64,000 nucleotides of DNA, taken from Thermoguttaceae bacterium. Its GTDB lineage: Bacteria > Planctomycetota > Planctomycetia > Pirellulales > Thermoguttaceae. A program made the position numbers and the translations under genes. Shown piece after piece: positions 8,836 through 17,388 of this stretch (position 1 is the stretch's first letter; each line of letters starts with the position of its first letter). The notes beneath the pieces are model-generated. The model saw only the letters and a program-made list of their open reading frames with translations. It searched no databases and was not told the origin of the DNA. Location: contig JAFSMO010000085.1 in assembly GCA_017447865.1 (NCBI GenBank), positions 32,726 to 96,725 on the forward strand, read 5' to 3'.

Positions 8836-10197
8836 TCACTCTTCGACCCACTCTTCCATGTAACGGGCGAGACTGTGCAGGCCTTTGCCGAGACGCAGCG
8901 GGCGCTGGTACGCGCGGAGCTTCGCCATGTTGATCAGGTCCTCGAAATTGCGGAATTCGAGTTCCATTTCGCGGCCGACCGAGACCATGACGCCGTTCAT
9001 GTTTTTCTCGACCAGGGAGATGTAGGCGCCGGAACCGAGCTGGCTTCCCATGATCACGTCGAAGCCCGTCGGCGGCTGGCAGCGGACCTCGTAACCAAAC
9101 TGCAGACCGACGAACTTGATCTTGCCGTAGCCGCGTTTGATGAGTTCTTCCTGGACCAGACGGCCAAGGCGGGAGCTGAATTTGAGCTGGGAGACCGGGT
9201 AATGCCCGAACGTGTCGGGGACCAGGCTGCGGTACTCGTCGTCCGAGATGCAGCAGCGGATCTCTTTCAGCGGCAGGTACTCGCCAATTCCTTCGGCGAC
9301 GCAGATGACGCCGCACTTCTTGCCGAGCTGGATGCGTTTCTCGACCGTGTCCGCGATGCGGCTGATCAGTTTGTCGAACAGAACGATCTCACGCTGGACG
9401 GCGGCGCCGTTGGCGTCCACGATCAGTTCGCCCGTCTGCGGGCTGTACGAGTCTTCCGTCCCCATCAGCGAGGAGTCGTTGATCACGTCTTCCAGACCGA
9501 TGCAGAGCGAAGCCTCACCGGCGATCGCGGAACCGTAGCAGAGCCACGCGGCCTTGCGGCCCATGAGCTGCGCGACGTAGTAGCACTTCGTGGCGGTGGC
9601 GTCGAACAGAAGGTTGCGCAGCTGGCGGCTCATCAGGTCGACTGCGGTGAAGAAACCGAACGTGAAGTCGATGCCTTCGTAGTCGTTATCGATCGTCTTC
9701 GGCAGATGGATGACGCGGATGCGCTTGGTGCCCTGCGGGAAAGTGTCCTGGTAAAGCTTGAATTTGGCCGCAGTGGTGAGCGTGTCGTCGCCGCCGATGG
9801 AGATGAGGACGTCGATCCCCAGCGAGCAGAGCGCGTCATAGACGGTCTTCATCGGAGCGGTGGCCTTCGGGTCGGTCAGGTCTTCCGGTTTGCCCATGGC
9901 TTTGCCCGGGTTGGCTCGTGCGGAACCGATGATGATCCCGCCTTCGGTGCGGCGGCCTTCGAGGTTCATTTTGTCGAGGCGGAGGTAAGCCACGCCTTCG
10001 GCCAAAACGTCACCGTCTTTGTACTCGACGAGATGGGAGTAACCGTTGAGGAAGCCGTAAACTTCGATCCCGGCGCGGCGGAAGCAGTCGGCTGCGGAGC
10101 AGATCACGGCGTTGGCGGACGGAGCAGGGCCGCCGGAGAACAGAATACCAACCTTTTTGATGTCGGTTTTGACGATTTGGGGGCTTTTCAGTGACAT
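8836..10197 (-). CDS. pfp: 6-phosphofructokinase, probably pyrophosphate-dependent
   Basis: This enzyme phosphorylates fructose 6-phosphate to fructose 1,6-bisphosphate, reversibly when PPi is the donor. The 453-aa chain has the glycine loop GILFSGGPAPSAN (about 17-29), GGDDT (135-139) and PKTIDND (166-172). Asp at the second position of GGDD and the length well above the 320-aa ATP enzyme point to the PPi-dependent group. The ATG at 10197 is chosen because GGAG lies 5 nt upstream; an in-frame TTG at 10212 overlaps that ribosome site. It is cytoplasmic, single-gene, and has its own extended -10 promoter. Confidence 0.88.
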   Translation of the reverse strand: MSLKSPQIVKTDIKKVGILFSGGPAPSANAVICSAADCFRRAGIEVYGFLNGYSHLVEYKDGDVLAEGVAYLRLDKMNLEGRRTEGGIIIGSARANPGKAMGKPEDLTDPKATAPMKTVYDALCSLGIDVLISIGGDDTLTTAAKFKLYQDTFPQGTKRIRVIHLPKTIDNDYEGIDFTFGFFTAVDLMSRQLRNLLFDATATKCYYVAQLMGRKAAWLCYGSAIAGEASLCIGLEDVINDSSLMGTEDSYSPQTGELIVDANGAAVQREIVLFDKLISRIADTVEKRIQLGKKCGVICVAEGIGEYLPLKEIRCCISDDEYRSLVPDTFGHYPVSQLKFSSRLGRLVQEELIKRGYGKIKFVGLQFGYEVRCQPPTGFDVIMGSQLGSGAYISLVEKNMNGVMVSVGREMELEFRNFEDLINMAKLRAYQRPLRLGKGLHSLARYMEEWVEE

Positions 10198-10269
10198 GGC
10201 ATCTCCAATCAATTAATGAAAGAGTTTCACTCCGGCACGGAATCCCGGCCGGTTACTAAAATCTTGTTC

Positions 10270-10278
10270 ATTATACCA
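10270..10278 (-). promoter_or_regulatory. extended -10 promoter element upstream of pfp
   Basis: TGGTATAAT on the minus strand, 73 nt before the pfp ATG. No good -35 hexamer is visible at 16-18 nt, as expected when the TGn extension compensates. Confidence 0.55.
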
Positions 10279-10326
10279 TATTTAAAGAAAATGAAAAGGG
10301 GAGGCCCAGGGGGTCCCCGCGCTAAG

Positions 10327-10640
10327 CGGTTGCAAGAAAAAATCCTTTGCGCTCTTTGCGTCCTTTGCGGCTAAAACAATTAAATTTTAAGCCACAAAGA
10401 ACGCAAAGGACGCAAAGAAAATAATAGTGAAAAAAGATTGCAGTGCGCCGCGTGCTGAACGATTGCAAGAAAAAATCCTTTGCGCTCTTTGCGTCCTTTG
10501 TGGCTAAAAAAATCAAATTTGAAGCCGCAAGACCGTCAGCCCTTCTTTCTGATCTCACGCGGAGCTGCGGAGGCGCGGAGGATTAGAGAATGATTCAACC
10601 AAAAACTCCGCGTCTCCGCATCTCCGCGTGAGATAAAAAG
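10327..10640. repeat. composite palindromic repeat, copy 1
   Basis: Two motif families are interleaved. Family A is a run of AACGCAAAGGACGCAAAG and its complement, present three times. Family B is CGCGGAG-type triplets (CTCACGCGGAG...) facing its complement at 10606-10633. Between the A arms is a spacer containing GTGCGCCGCGTGCTGAACG. The same architecture recurs at 31305-31552 and, inverted, at 23541-23818. Open frames inside encode Cys/Leu/Val-rich repeats and are not genes. The rest of 10213-10828 shows nothing else except a promoter near 10780. Confidence 0.85.
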
Positions 10641-10778
10641 TCCCCGTTTTCGCTTCGGGACCGGGCTCATAAAAATCTGACTTCCCTAACCGAAAGAAAA
10701 AACCAGTCCGTATGGTTTACCAGCGGGAATCTTTTTTCATCGCTGCGGGGTCCCCCTTTTTCCCAATAAAAAAGCGGG

Positions 10779-10784
10779 TATAAT
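10779..10784 (+). promoter_or_regulatory. probable -10 box of the 10829 gene
   Basis: TATAAT in the context CGGGTATAATGG, 44 nt before the ATG. The expected -35 position holds only a T-rich stretch, so this is a -10-only call. AGGAGA lies about 8 nt before the ATG. Confidence 0.45.
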
Positions 10785-10828
10785 GGAGTTAATTCATTGA
10801 AAAAGTTTACCCCTTTCAGGAGACGGTC

Positions 10829-13063
10829 ATGAAAAAGTTTTCCCTCCTTTTTGTTTCTTTATTTCTGATGGTTTCTTCGGTTTTGGCGGAAGAGTCGCTG
10901 CACACGCAGTACGTCCGCGCTCTGGAGCCGTGGATTCCGGCCGCGAAGTCGCAGATCCGCTTTCTCGATGACGGGACGGCGATCTACGGTCTGGCCCAGC
11001 ACGGGCACTGGTACATGCAGGCGCACGACACGGCATTCTGCGCGTTTGCCGTCCTTGGCACGGACCCGGAGACCAACGAGCAGACCGTCGGAATGACCCG
11101 CGAGGAACTGCGGCGCACGGCGCTGGCGATGCTTCGTTTTACCCTGCGTTCCCATCTGGCGGGCGGCGGCGTTTGCACGGACGGGATCCCGTGGGGGCAC
11201 ACCTGGATCTCCCAGCTCGGCCTGGAACGCATGTCCGCGGGAGTGGAAGCCCTCGAGCCATACATGGACGCGGAACTGAAAGAACTGTACGCGAAAGTTT
11301 ACGCTTCCGAGGCCGATTACCTGCTGACCCTGCCGATCGCGGCGGGACTCGTGCAGAATAACGTCCCGGAGTCCAACATGTGGAAGGGCGCGGCGCTCTG
11401 GCGGGCCGCCGCTCTGAATCCCGACTCGAAGAACGCCGGAGCGTGGCGCGATAAGGCGCTGAAGTTCTTCATCAACTCCATGAGCACGCCCTCCGACGAG
11501 AAAAACGAGGCCGTTTACGACGGGAAGCGCGTTTGCGACCAGTTCGTCGGCGCCAACATGTACGACTCACGCGCCTGCGACCATCACGGCTACCAGAACG
11601 TCGGGTACATGAATATTACGCTCTCGAACCTAGCGCTGATCCATTTCTGGTGCAAAGACCACAACGTCCCGGCGCCGGAATCGCTTTACTTCAACGCGCT
11701 GGAGCAGTGGAAACTCGTGAAGGCCTGCACGTTCGACGACGGCCGGCTCCTGCGCGTCGGCGGCGACACGCGGGTGCGTTACTGCTACTGCCAGGACTAC
11801 GCGATTTTCGTCTGGATGCTCGCTCAGGACCAGTTCGGCGACCGTGAGGCGGCCAAATTCGAGCGCGGCTGGCTCCCGCAGGTCGTGACGGAGCAGAAAG
11901 CCTCCCCGGATGGCTGGTTCATGAAGGACCGGCTTGCGACGCTCTGGGACCTTTCCCCGCTTTACTTTACGCGTCTGGAAGGGGATAAAGCGTGCACGCT
12001 CGCCACAGCCGCGTTCTGGCACCGCGTGATCGACTTTGAAAAGGTCGAGGCGAAAAACGTCCCGGCCCCGACCGCGTGGCACGACGACTACCACGGCGCG
12101 TGGCTCCAGAAAGGCCCGAACCGGATCGCCTCGTGGGTCTGGAACGGCGCGTGGAAAGCCGGGGGCTTGTGCATCCCGACCGACGGCTCCGACCTGGCGG
12201 AGTGGCAGTTCAACCTCGCCGGCTGCGTCTTCGGTGTGGGCCAAACGAACATCGCAAACCCGCAGATCTGGAACGGCTTCCAGTTCGACGGCGGCTTCGC
12301 GACGTGCGGCAAGAGCCGGATCAACTCGCCCGGTTCGCTCGCCGAGGGGGATCACTCGCCGGACGTCGGCGCGCTGTACTCGGCATTCTGCGCTTTGCCG
12401 GACGACCAGACCGTCGTGACGATCCAGCGGGCGCGGGCCGGAATGAGCAACTACCTGCGCAAAGTCCGCGGGCTGGCGCTTTCCATCCCGAACGACGTTT
12501 TCAACGGGTTCCAGAGGACGTACGTCACGGCCGACGGAACGCAGACGCTCCGGTCCAATCCCGGAAAGTTCGAGCTGATCCCCAACTCCGGGAAATGGCT
12601 CAACGTGGACGAAAAACTCGGCGTGGTGGAGATTTACGGCGGCACGCCCAAAATCGCACGTCCGGCCAGGCCGCAGGTGGTGATCCAGCACAGCGGTCAT
12701 CCGGCAATGGAGCCTGGTTTCCTCTACTGCGACGAGATCGCCCAGGAAGCCAACTCCGACGTGCGTTTCATCGGCGACCACGAAGTTATCTTCGACTGCG
12801 CGGCCGTCGTTTTGACCGCGGACGCCCGGAAAACCCGTGCGTTTGCCGAGGCCGGAAACGCGAAGCAGATCCCGTCGGAAGACCCGGTCCTGCGTCTGGT
12901 TTCGGTGCGGGCGGCGGACGGCGTGACGTACTACATCGCGGTCAATTTCTCGGACGAGACGAAACCGTTCGACCCGAGCAAAGCGTTTGGCGTCACCGGC
13001 CTGAAACCGTTGGGCGAGACGCCGGAAACGCTTCCCGCGCTGGGGATCGGCGTCTGGCGTTGA
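10829..13063 (+). CDS. large secreted protein, possible alpha/alpha-toroid polysaccharide-active enzyme
   Basis: This 744-aa protein has a signal peptide (MKKFSLLFVSLFLMVSSVLA, cleavage near 20). The N-terminal 450 residues are helical with repeated aromatic segments (GLAQHGHWYMQAHD about 51-64; WGHTWISQLGLERM; DYHGAWLQKGPNR), and the C-terminal part looks beta-rich. That arrangement recalls polysaccharide lyases of the alpha/alpha-toroid plus beta-sandwich type, but I can place no catalytic signature and do not assign a family. It starts the plus-strand cluster with an SDR and two GH16-like genes, so processing of an external glycan is a reasonable inference. Confidence 0.7.
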   Translation: MKKFSLLFVSLFLMVSSVLAEESLHTQYVRALEPWIPAAKSQIRFLDDGTAIYGLAQHGHWYMQAHDTAFCAFAVLGTDPETNEQTVGMTREELRRTALAMLRFTLRSHLAGGGVCTDGIPWGHTWISQLGLERMSAGVEALEPYMDAELKELYAKVYASEADYLLTLPIAAGLVQNNVPESNMWKGAALWRAAALNPDSKNAGAWRDKALKFFINSMSTPSDEKNEAVYDGKRVCDQFVGANMYDSRACDHHGYQNVGYMNITLSNLALIHFWCKDHNVPAPESLYFNALEQWKLVKACTFDDGRLLRVGGDTRVRYCYCQDYAIFVWMLAQDQFGDREAAKFERGWLPQVVTEQKASPDGWFMKDRLATLWDLSPLYFTRLEGDKACTLATAAFWHRVIDFEKVEAKNVPAPTAWHDDYHGAWLQKGPNRIASWVWNGAWKAGGLCIPTDGSDLAEWQFNLAGCVFGVGQTNIANPQIWNGFQFDGGFATCGKSRINSPGSLAEGDHSPDVGALYSAFCALPDDQTVVTIQRARAGMSNYLRKVRGLALSIPNDVFNGFQRTYVTADGTQTLRSNPGKFELIPNSGKWLNVDEKLGVVEIYGGTPKIARPARPQVVIQHSGHPAMEPGFLYCDEIAQEANSDVRFIGDHEVIFDCAAVVLTADARKTRAFAEAGNAKQIPSEDPVLRLVSVRAADGVTYYIAVNFSDETKPFDPSKAFGVTGLKPLGETPETLPALGIGVWR

Positions 13064-13126
13064 ACTCCACCTCGTTTTCCATTTTTTATTCCTTTTCACC
13101 CTCCAAAAAAAGAAAGGTCCAAAACC

Positions 13127-13870
13127 ATGCAGAAAATCGCTCTCATCACCGGCGGGGGCCGGGGAATCGGTGCGGCAATTGCCGAGAAACTCGGGAAAGC
13201 CGGCTTCGTCACGTGGGTCAACTACTCGAAAAGCGCCGAGGCGGCCGAGGCCGTTTGCGTACGGATCCGTGAAGCGGGCGGAACCGCGTTTCCGATCCAG
13301 GCCGACGTCGGGGTTTACGCCGACATTCAGAAAATGTTCGACGAGATCGAGTCGAAAACCGGCCCGGTCGATGTGCTCGTGAACAACGCGGGGATCGAGA
13401 TCCGTATGCCGGCGACGGACTACCCGGAGGAGATCTACGACAAAATGATGAACATCAACCTGAAGGGCGCGTACTTCTGCACCCAGCGCGCGCTGCGGAC
13501 GATGAAGGAGAAAAAGTGGGGCCGCGTCATTAACATTTCGTCCGTTCACGAGGAACGCCCCACCGCCAACCGGGGAATTTATTCCATGACCAAGGCAGGA
13601 ATGTGGCAAATGACGCGCGAACACGCCAAGGAGTACGCCATGTACGGGATCACGGTCAACAGCGTGGCGCCGGGAGCGATCCGGACGGACCTGAACCGGA
13701 AAGTCCTCGAGGACCCCGCGTACGAAGAAATGGTTTTGCGCAACATTCCGGCCAAATTCATCGCCGAGCCGAACGACATCGCGGGCGTGGTGCTTTTCCT
13801 GACGACGGAAGACGCCCGGTACGTCAATGGCGCGGGGATCACCGTGGACGGAGGCCTTTCGCTGAATTAA
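13127..13870 (+). CDS. short-chain dehydrogenase/reductase, glucose 1-dehydrogenase/FabG-like
   Basis: This 247-aa classical SDR has the nucleotide-binding TGGGRGIG (8-15), NNAG (86-89) and the catalytic triad Ser139, Tyr152, Lys156 (YxxxK). The SSVHEERP segment at the active site resembles glucose 1-dehydrogenase-type SDRs more than fatty-acid FabG, and there is no acp or fab gene nearby. An NAD(P)-linked sugar or polyol oxidation in the cytoplasm is the most likely role. AAAGG lies 9-13 nt upstream of the start, and the gene sits 63 nt behind the 744-aa secreted protein, probably in the same transcript. Confidence 0.85.
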   Translation: MQKIALITGGGRGIGAAIAEKLGKAGFVTWVNYSKSAEAAEAVCVRIREAGGTAFPIQADVGVYADIQKMFDEIESKTGPVDVLVNNAGIEIRMPATDYPEEIYDKMMNINLKGAYFCTQRALRTMKEKKWGRVINISSVHEERPTANRGIYSMTKAGMWQMTREHAKEYAMYGITVNSVAPGAIRTDLNRKVLEDPAYEEMVLRNIPAKFIAEPNDIAGVVLFLTTEDARYVNGAGITVDGGLSLN

Positions 13871-13917
13871 GTCCCTCACATACCAGTTTTTCCCCTTTTT
13901 GATTCATTTTCCAGCCC

Positions 13918-14784
13918 ATGAACATCAAATCCTTCCCATTTCGTTCCCTGCTTTTGGCGGTCGGGGCGGTTTTGGTTCTGACCCTGAACCTTCACCTGAT
14001 GGCGGAAGACGCCAAGCCGCCGAAAACGCACGTGATCCCGCCGGGCGCGGCCGCCTGCGGCTTCAATCAGAAACTTTTTGACGTCGTGCCGACGGTTGAG
14101 GACATTTCGCCGGACCGGCAGGGCGACTACCAGTGGTACAACGGCCAGTGGTGCACGTCTCAGGTTCCGCCGATGGAGAAATATTACATGACCGACGGCG
14201 TTCTGACGCTCGACTCCGGCGGCGACCTGGTCAGCTACCCGCCGGATTTCTCGCACCCGGGCAAACTCCCGGTCCTCTCCGGCGAGAAAGGGTTTTACAT
14301 CGAGTTTGAGGTTTCCACCTCGGATAATGACCTGGACCATTGGCCTTCCCTCTGGCTGATGCCGATCGAGAAGAACCGCAAACAGACCGACGCGGTGTAC
14401 GACGGCGCGCCCGAAAAGTTCGAGCACTGGATGGAGCTGGACATTGAGGAGGGCGGTTTCGCGAAGGGAACGACCTGCACCGTACACAACTGCTGGGGGA
14501 TCTGGCCCAACTACCACGGCATCCATAACGGAAAGAACTGGAGCGACGTGCCGCTCGACCGCACGCAAAAGCACCGTTTCGGAGCGAGCTACGACCCGCG
14601 CACGAGCACGGTCTGCTGGTGGCTCGACGAGAAAATGATCCTGACCGCCTCGGCGCCGTACGTTCCGGAAATCGCGAAGCGGCAGCACTTTTACATCCTC
14701 ATTACCGCGCAGATGCACAAGGAAAAGAAACCGTACAAAATGTACGTCCACGCGGTGCGTGCGTACGGCCCGGCGGAGGAGTGA
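13918..14784 (+). CDS. GH16-like secreted concanavalin-type glycosidase, tandem copy 1
   Basis: This 288-aa protein is the first of two adjacent paralogues. An N-terminal hydrophobic segment (SLLLAVGAVLVLTLNLHLMA, 10-29) acts as signal or anchor. The core shows jelly-roll strands (GFYIEFEVST, HWPSLWLMP) and the motif ELDIEE at 173-178, which fits the GH16 signature E-[IL]-D-[IV]-x-E with nucleophile Glu173 and acid/base Glu178. TSTVCWWLDE and RQHFYILI fit later strands of the same fold. It probably cleaves a beta-1,3 or beta-1,4 glucan or galactan outside the cytoplasm. GH16 membership is inferred from the motif and the fold pattern. Confidence 0.78.
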   Translation: MNIKSFPFRSLLLAVGAVLVLTLNLHLMAEDAKPPKTHVIPPGAAACGFNQKLFDVVPTVEDISPDRQGDYQWYNGQWCTSQVPPMEKYYMTDGVLTLDSGGDLVSYPPDFSHPGKLPVLSGEKGFYIEFEVSTSDNDLDHWPSLWLMPIEKNRKQTDAVYDGAPEKFEHWMELDIEEGGFAKGTTCTVHNCWGIWPNYHGIHNGKNWSDVPLDRTQKHRFGASYDPRTSTVCWWLDEKMILTASAPYVPEIAKRQHFYILITAQMHKEKKPYKMYVHAVRAYGPAEE

Positions 14785-14823
14785 CCGCGAGCACCTTTCC
14801 CTTTTTGATTCCTTTTCCAGCCC

Positions 14824-15696
14824 ATGAACACCCAACCCTTCACACTTCGTTCCCTGCTTCTGGCGGTCGGAGCGGTTTTGATTTTGGCCTTGGATTTTCA
14901 CCTGATGGCCGAAGAAGCCGAGCCGCCGAAGACGCACGTGATCCCGCCGGGCGCGGCCGCCTGCGGCTTCAATCAGAAACTTTTTGACGTCGTGCCGACG
15001 CTCGAGGACATTTCGCCGGACCGCCAGGGCGACTACTCATGGTACAGCGGCGAGTGGTGCCACCCGGTCCCGCCGATGGAAAAATACTCCATGACGGACG
15101 GCGTTCTGACGATCGAGTCCGGTGGTGAACTGGTCAGCTACCCGCCGGATTTCTCACACCCGGGCAAACTCCCGACGCTTTCCGGCGAGAAGGGGTTTTA
15201 CATCGAATTTGAGATTTCCACCTCGGACAACGACATGGACCACTGGCCTGCCGTCTGGCTGCTGCCGATCGAAAAGAACCGCAAGCAGACCGATGACGTG
15301 TACGACGGCGCGCCAGCAAAGTTCGAGCACTGGATGGAACTGGACGTGGAAGAGGGCGGTTTCGGGCCGGGAACGCTTTCTACCGTGCATAACATCTGGG
15401 GAATCTGGCCGGACAATTTCAGCATTAATAACGGCCAGGCCGGCAAGCACGGGAGTGACGAGCCGCTCGACCGCACGCAGAAGCACCGCTTCGGAACGAG
15501 TTACGACCCGCGCACGAGCACGATCTGCTGGTGGCTCGACGAGAAATTGATGGTGACGACTTCGGCCCCGTATGTTCCGGAAATCGCGAAGCGGCAGCAC
15601 TACTACATGCTCATGAGCGCTTTGATGCACAAAGAGAAGAAACCGTACAAAATGTACATTCACGCGGTTCGGGCGTACGGCCCGGTCGGGGAATGA
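14824..15696 (+). CDS. GH16-like secreted concanavalin-type glycosidase, tandem copy 2
   Basis: This 290-aa paralogue of the preceding gene aligns over its whole length with mostly conservative changes. The putative active-site motif is kept as ELDVEE (172-177). Most divergence lies in the loop after the motif (about 178-205), where copy 2 has a short insertion (NNGQAGKHGSDEP), suggesting a shift in substrate preference. The 39-nt gap repeats the sequence before copy 1, including CTTTTTGATTC and CCAGCCCATGAACA, so the duplication included the 5' region. Its stop overlaps an ATG (ATGA), but the next gene more likely starts downstream. Confidence 0.78.
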   Translation: MNTQPFTLRSLLLAVGAVLILALDFHLMAEEAEPPKTHVIPPGAAACGFNQKLFDVVPTLEDISPDRQGDYSWYSGEWCHPVPPMEKYSMTDGVLTIESGGELVSYPPDFSHPGKLPTLSGEKGFYIEFEISTSDNDMDHWPAVWLLPIEKNRKQTDDVYDGAPAKFEHWMELDVEEGGFGPGTLSTVHNIWGIWPDNFSINNGQAGKHGSDEPLDRTQKHRFGTSYDPRTSTICWWLDEKLMVTTSAPYVPEIAKRQHYYMLMSALMHKEKKPYKMYIHAVRAYGPVGE

Positions 15697-15719
15697 CTTG
15701 GGAAAAGGAGGATTTTTCT

Positions 15720-16016
15720 GTGGATACTCAGTGGATTGCAGTATTGATTTATTTGTGCGTCATCAACCTGGTCGCATTCTGGGCGATGTTCTCGGACAAA
15801 AAACGGGCGAAAGAGAAAGCGTGGCGGATCCCGGAAAAAATGCTCTTCCTTCTCGTGATCCTGGGTGGAAGCGTGGGGGGTACCCTGGGAATGTGCATTT
15901 TCCGGCACAAAACCCGCCACTGGTACTTCAAATGGGGCTTTCCTGCGATCCTCGTCGTGCAGATCCTCGTGGTTTTGTTCCTGGTATGCCGGCACTTCGG
16001 CTTAATCCCGTTTTGA
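15720..16016 (+). CDS. DUF1294 family small membrane protein
   Basis: This is a 98-aa integral membrane protein with three hydrophobic segments (about 5-23, 37-57 and 74-95). The conserved centre has DKKRAKEKAWRIPE, then LGGSVGGTLGMCIFRHKTRH, typical of DUF1294. Its biochemical role is unknown. The GTG at 15720 is chosen because AAGGAGG ends 8 nt upstream; the in-frame ATG at 15693 overlapping the previous stop would give a soluble 9-residue extension and has no ribosome site of its own. Confidence 0.82.
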   Translation: MDTQWIAVLIYLCVINLVAFWAMFSDKKRAKEKAWRIPEKMLFLLVILGGSVGGTLGMCIFRHKTRHWYFKWGFPAILVVQILVVLFLVCRHFGLIPF

Positions 16017-16057
16017 CCCAAACCGTTCCTTTCACTCAGCATTTCAAAAGGTTCAAC

Positions 16058-17368
16058 ATGAGAAACTTTTGCCTTTTTGTTTTCCTTCAGGCCCTCCTTC
16101 CCGCCGTCCTTCTGGCGCAGTCCGAGCATGCGAAAAAGGTCGCAGAGTCCTTCCTCGGCACGCCTCGGGCGAATCTCGCCGCCGACATTCTGGTGAACAA
16201 ACCGGACTACGTCGTTTACGTCCCGCAGGAGAATTTTCAGGTCCTCAGCGACCGTTACAACGACCACTTCCAAGTAATCGCTCGTGAGGACGGCGTCCTC
16301 GTCGCCTTCTGGACGCAGGCGGGGCATGAGTCCAATATTGACCAGCACATCGCGTTTTCCAAGAGCGCCGACCACGGCTTGACCTGGTCTCCTGTGCAGG
16401 TCCTGGCGGGCAGTCCGAACGTGAAAAACCCGAAGCTCATCGCGAGCTGGCAGCAGCCGATGGTGAGTAAGTCCGGCCGAATTTACGTCCTTTGGAACCA
16501 GCAGGTCAGCAACACGTGGTCGCACACGGGCGCGTGCTTTGGAATTTACTCCGACGACTGCGGCGAAACGTGGTCCGCGCCGAAGCAGGTCCGGATCCCC
16601 CGCACGTTCAAGGACCCGCAGGACCCGGCCACGCCCACGACCTGGTGCAACTGGCAGCGGCCTCTGAGACTCGGCGAGAATGGAAAATTCTACGTCGGCT
16701 CCTCCCACCGCCGGGACAAGAGCGAGTGCGCGATCGACTTCTGGCAGTTCGAAAACATCGACGAGGATCCCGAAGTGAAGGACATTAAAATCACGGTCCT
16801 TTCGGGCGAGCCGGACCAGGTGCTGAAACTCTCGCCGCGCGGGCAGTTTGGCGAGGAGTGCGAAGAGGCCGGGATCGTGAAACTCCCCGACGGCCGGCTT
16901 TTCTGCATCATGCGGACGGACGGCGGGTACCCGTTCTGGTCCCAGAGCCGCGACTCGGGCAAAACGTGGGACCGGCCGAAACCGCTTCTGAACCGCGACG
17001 GGGGGAAACCGTTCCTCCATCCGCGTTCCCCGTGCCCGATTTACGACTGGAAGGGCTGCGAGGCGGCGAGCGGGTACTATTTCGCCCTGATCCACAATCA
17101 ATTCGACTTCACGCAGAAAACCTCGTGGCAGACGCGCGGCCCGCTTTTCCTCATCGCAGGAAAATTCATGCCGGATGCCGAGCAGCCGGTCTGGTTCCTC
17201 GACCCGAAACCGTTTGCGGACCGTCCGACGGGCAATTCGTTCTACACGAGCTACACGGTGCAGGACGGAAAGGGGGTTTTGTGGTTCCCGGACCGCAAAT
17301 ATTTCCTTCTCGGCCGCGAGATCGGCCCCGAGTGGTTTGAAGGAATTGACGAGATTCTGAAGAAATAA
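16058..17368 (+). CDS. secreted sialidase/BNR-repeat protein
   Basis: This 436-aa exported protein has a short signal peptide (MRNFCLFVFLQALLPAVLLAQ). It carries Asp boxes (S-x-D-x-G-x-T-W type): SADHGLTW (103-110), SDDCGETW (165-172) and SRDSGKTW (near 305), characteristic of the six-bladed beta-propeller of sialidases and related exo-glycosidases. A catalytic Arg triad cannot be assigned by eye, so it may act on sialic acid or another terminal sugar. The ATG at 16058 is chosen because the signal peptide begins there, although the frame is open further upstream. It closes the plus-strand saccharide cluster. Confidence 0.83.
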   Translation: MRNFCLFVFLQALLPAVLLAQSEHAKKVAESFLGTPRANLAADILVNKPDYVVYVPQENFQVLSDRYNDHFQVIAREDGVLVAFWTQAGHESNIDQHIAFSKSADHGLTWSPVQVLAGSPNVKNPKLIASWQQPMVSKSGRIYVLWNQQVSNTWSHTGACFGIYSDDCGETWSAPKQVRIPRTFKDPQDPATPTTWCNWQRPLRLGENGKFYVGSSHRRDKSECAIDFWQFENIDEDPEVKDIKITVLSGEPDQVLKLSPRGQFGEECEEAGIVKLPDGRLFCIMRTDGGYPFWSQSRDSGKTWDRPKPLLNRDGGKPFLHPRSPCPIYDWKGCEAASGYYFALIHNQFDFTQKTSWQTRGPLFLIAGKFMPDAEQPVWFLDPKPFADRPTGNSFYTSYTVQDGKGVLWFPDRKYFLLGREIGPEWFEGIDEILKK

Positions 17369-17388
17369 GCCGTTAGGCTTTCAGACGC

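Noticed and set aside
10322..10558. Cys/Leu/Val-rich 78-codon frame (CVLCVLCG type), and similar frames at 23535-23856 and 31354-31617
   Set aside because: These are translations of the AACGCAAAGGACGC repeat family, a known source of spurious genes.
11630..13879. 749-codon minus-strand open frame opposite the 744-aa protein and the SDR
   Set aside because: The plus-strand proteins have signal peptide and SDR motifs; the antisense product shows shadow composition.
15693..15719. Upstream ATG (ATGA overlap) as start of the DUF1294 gene
   Set aside because: The strong AAGGAGG site lies downstream of it and is spaced correctly for the GTG at 15720.
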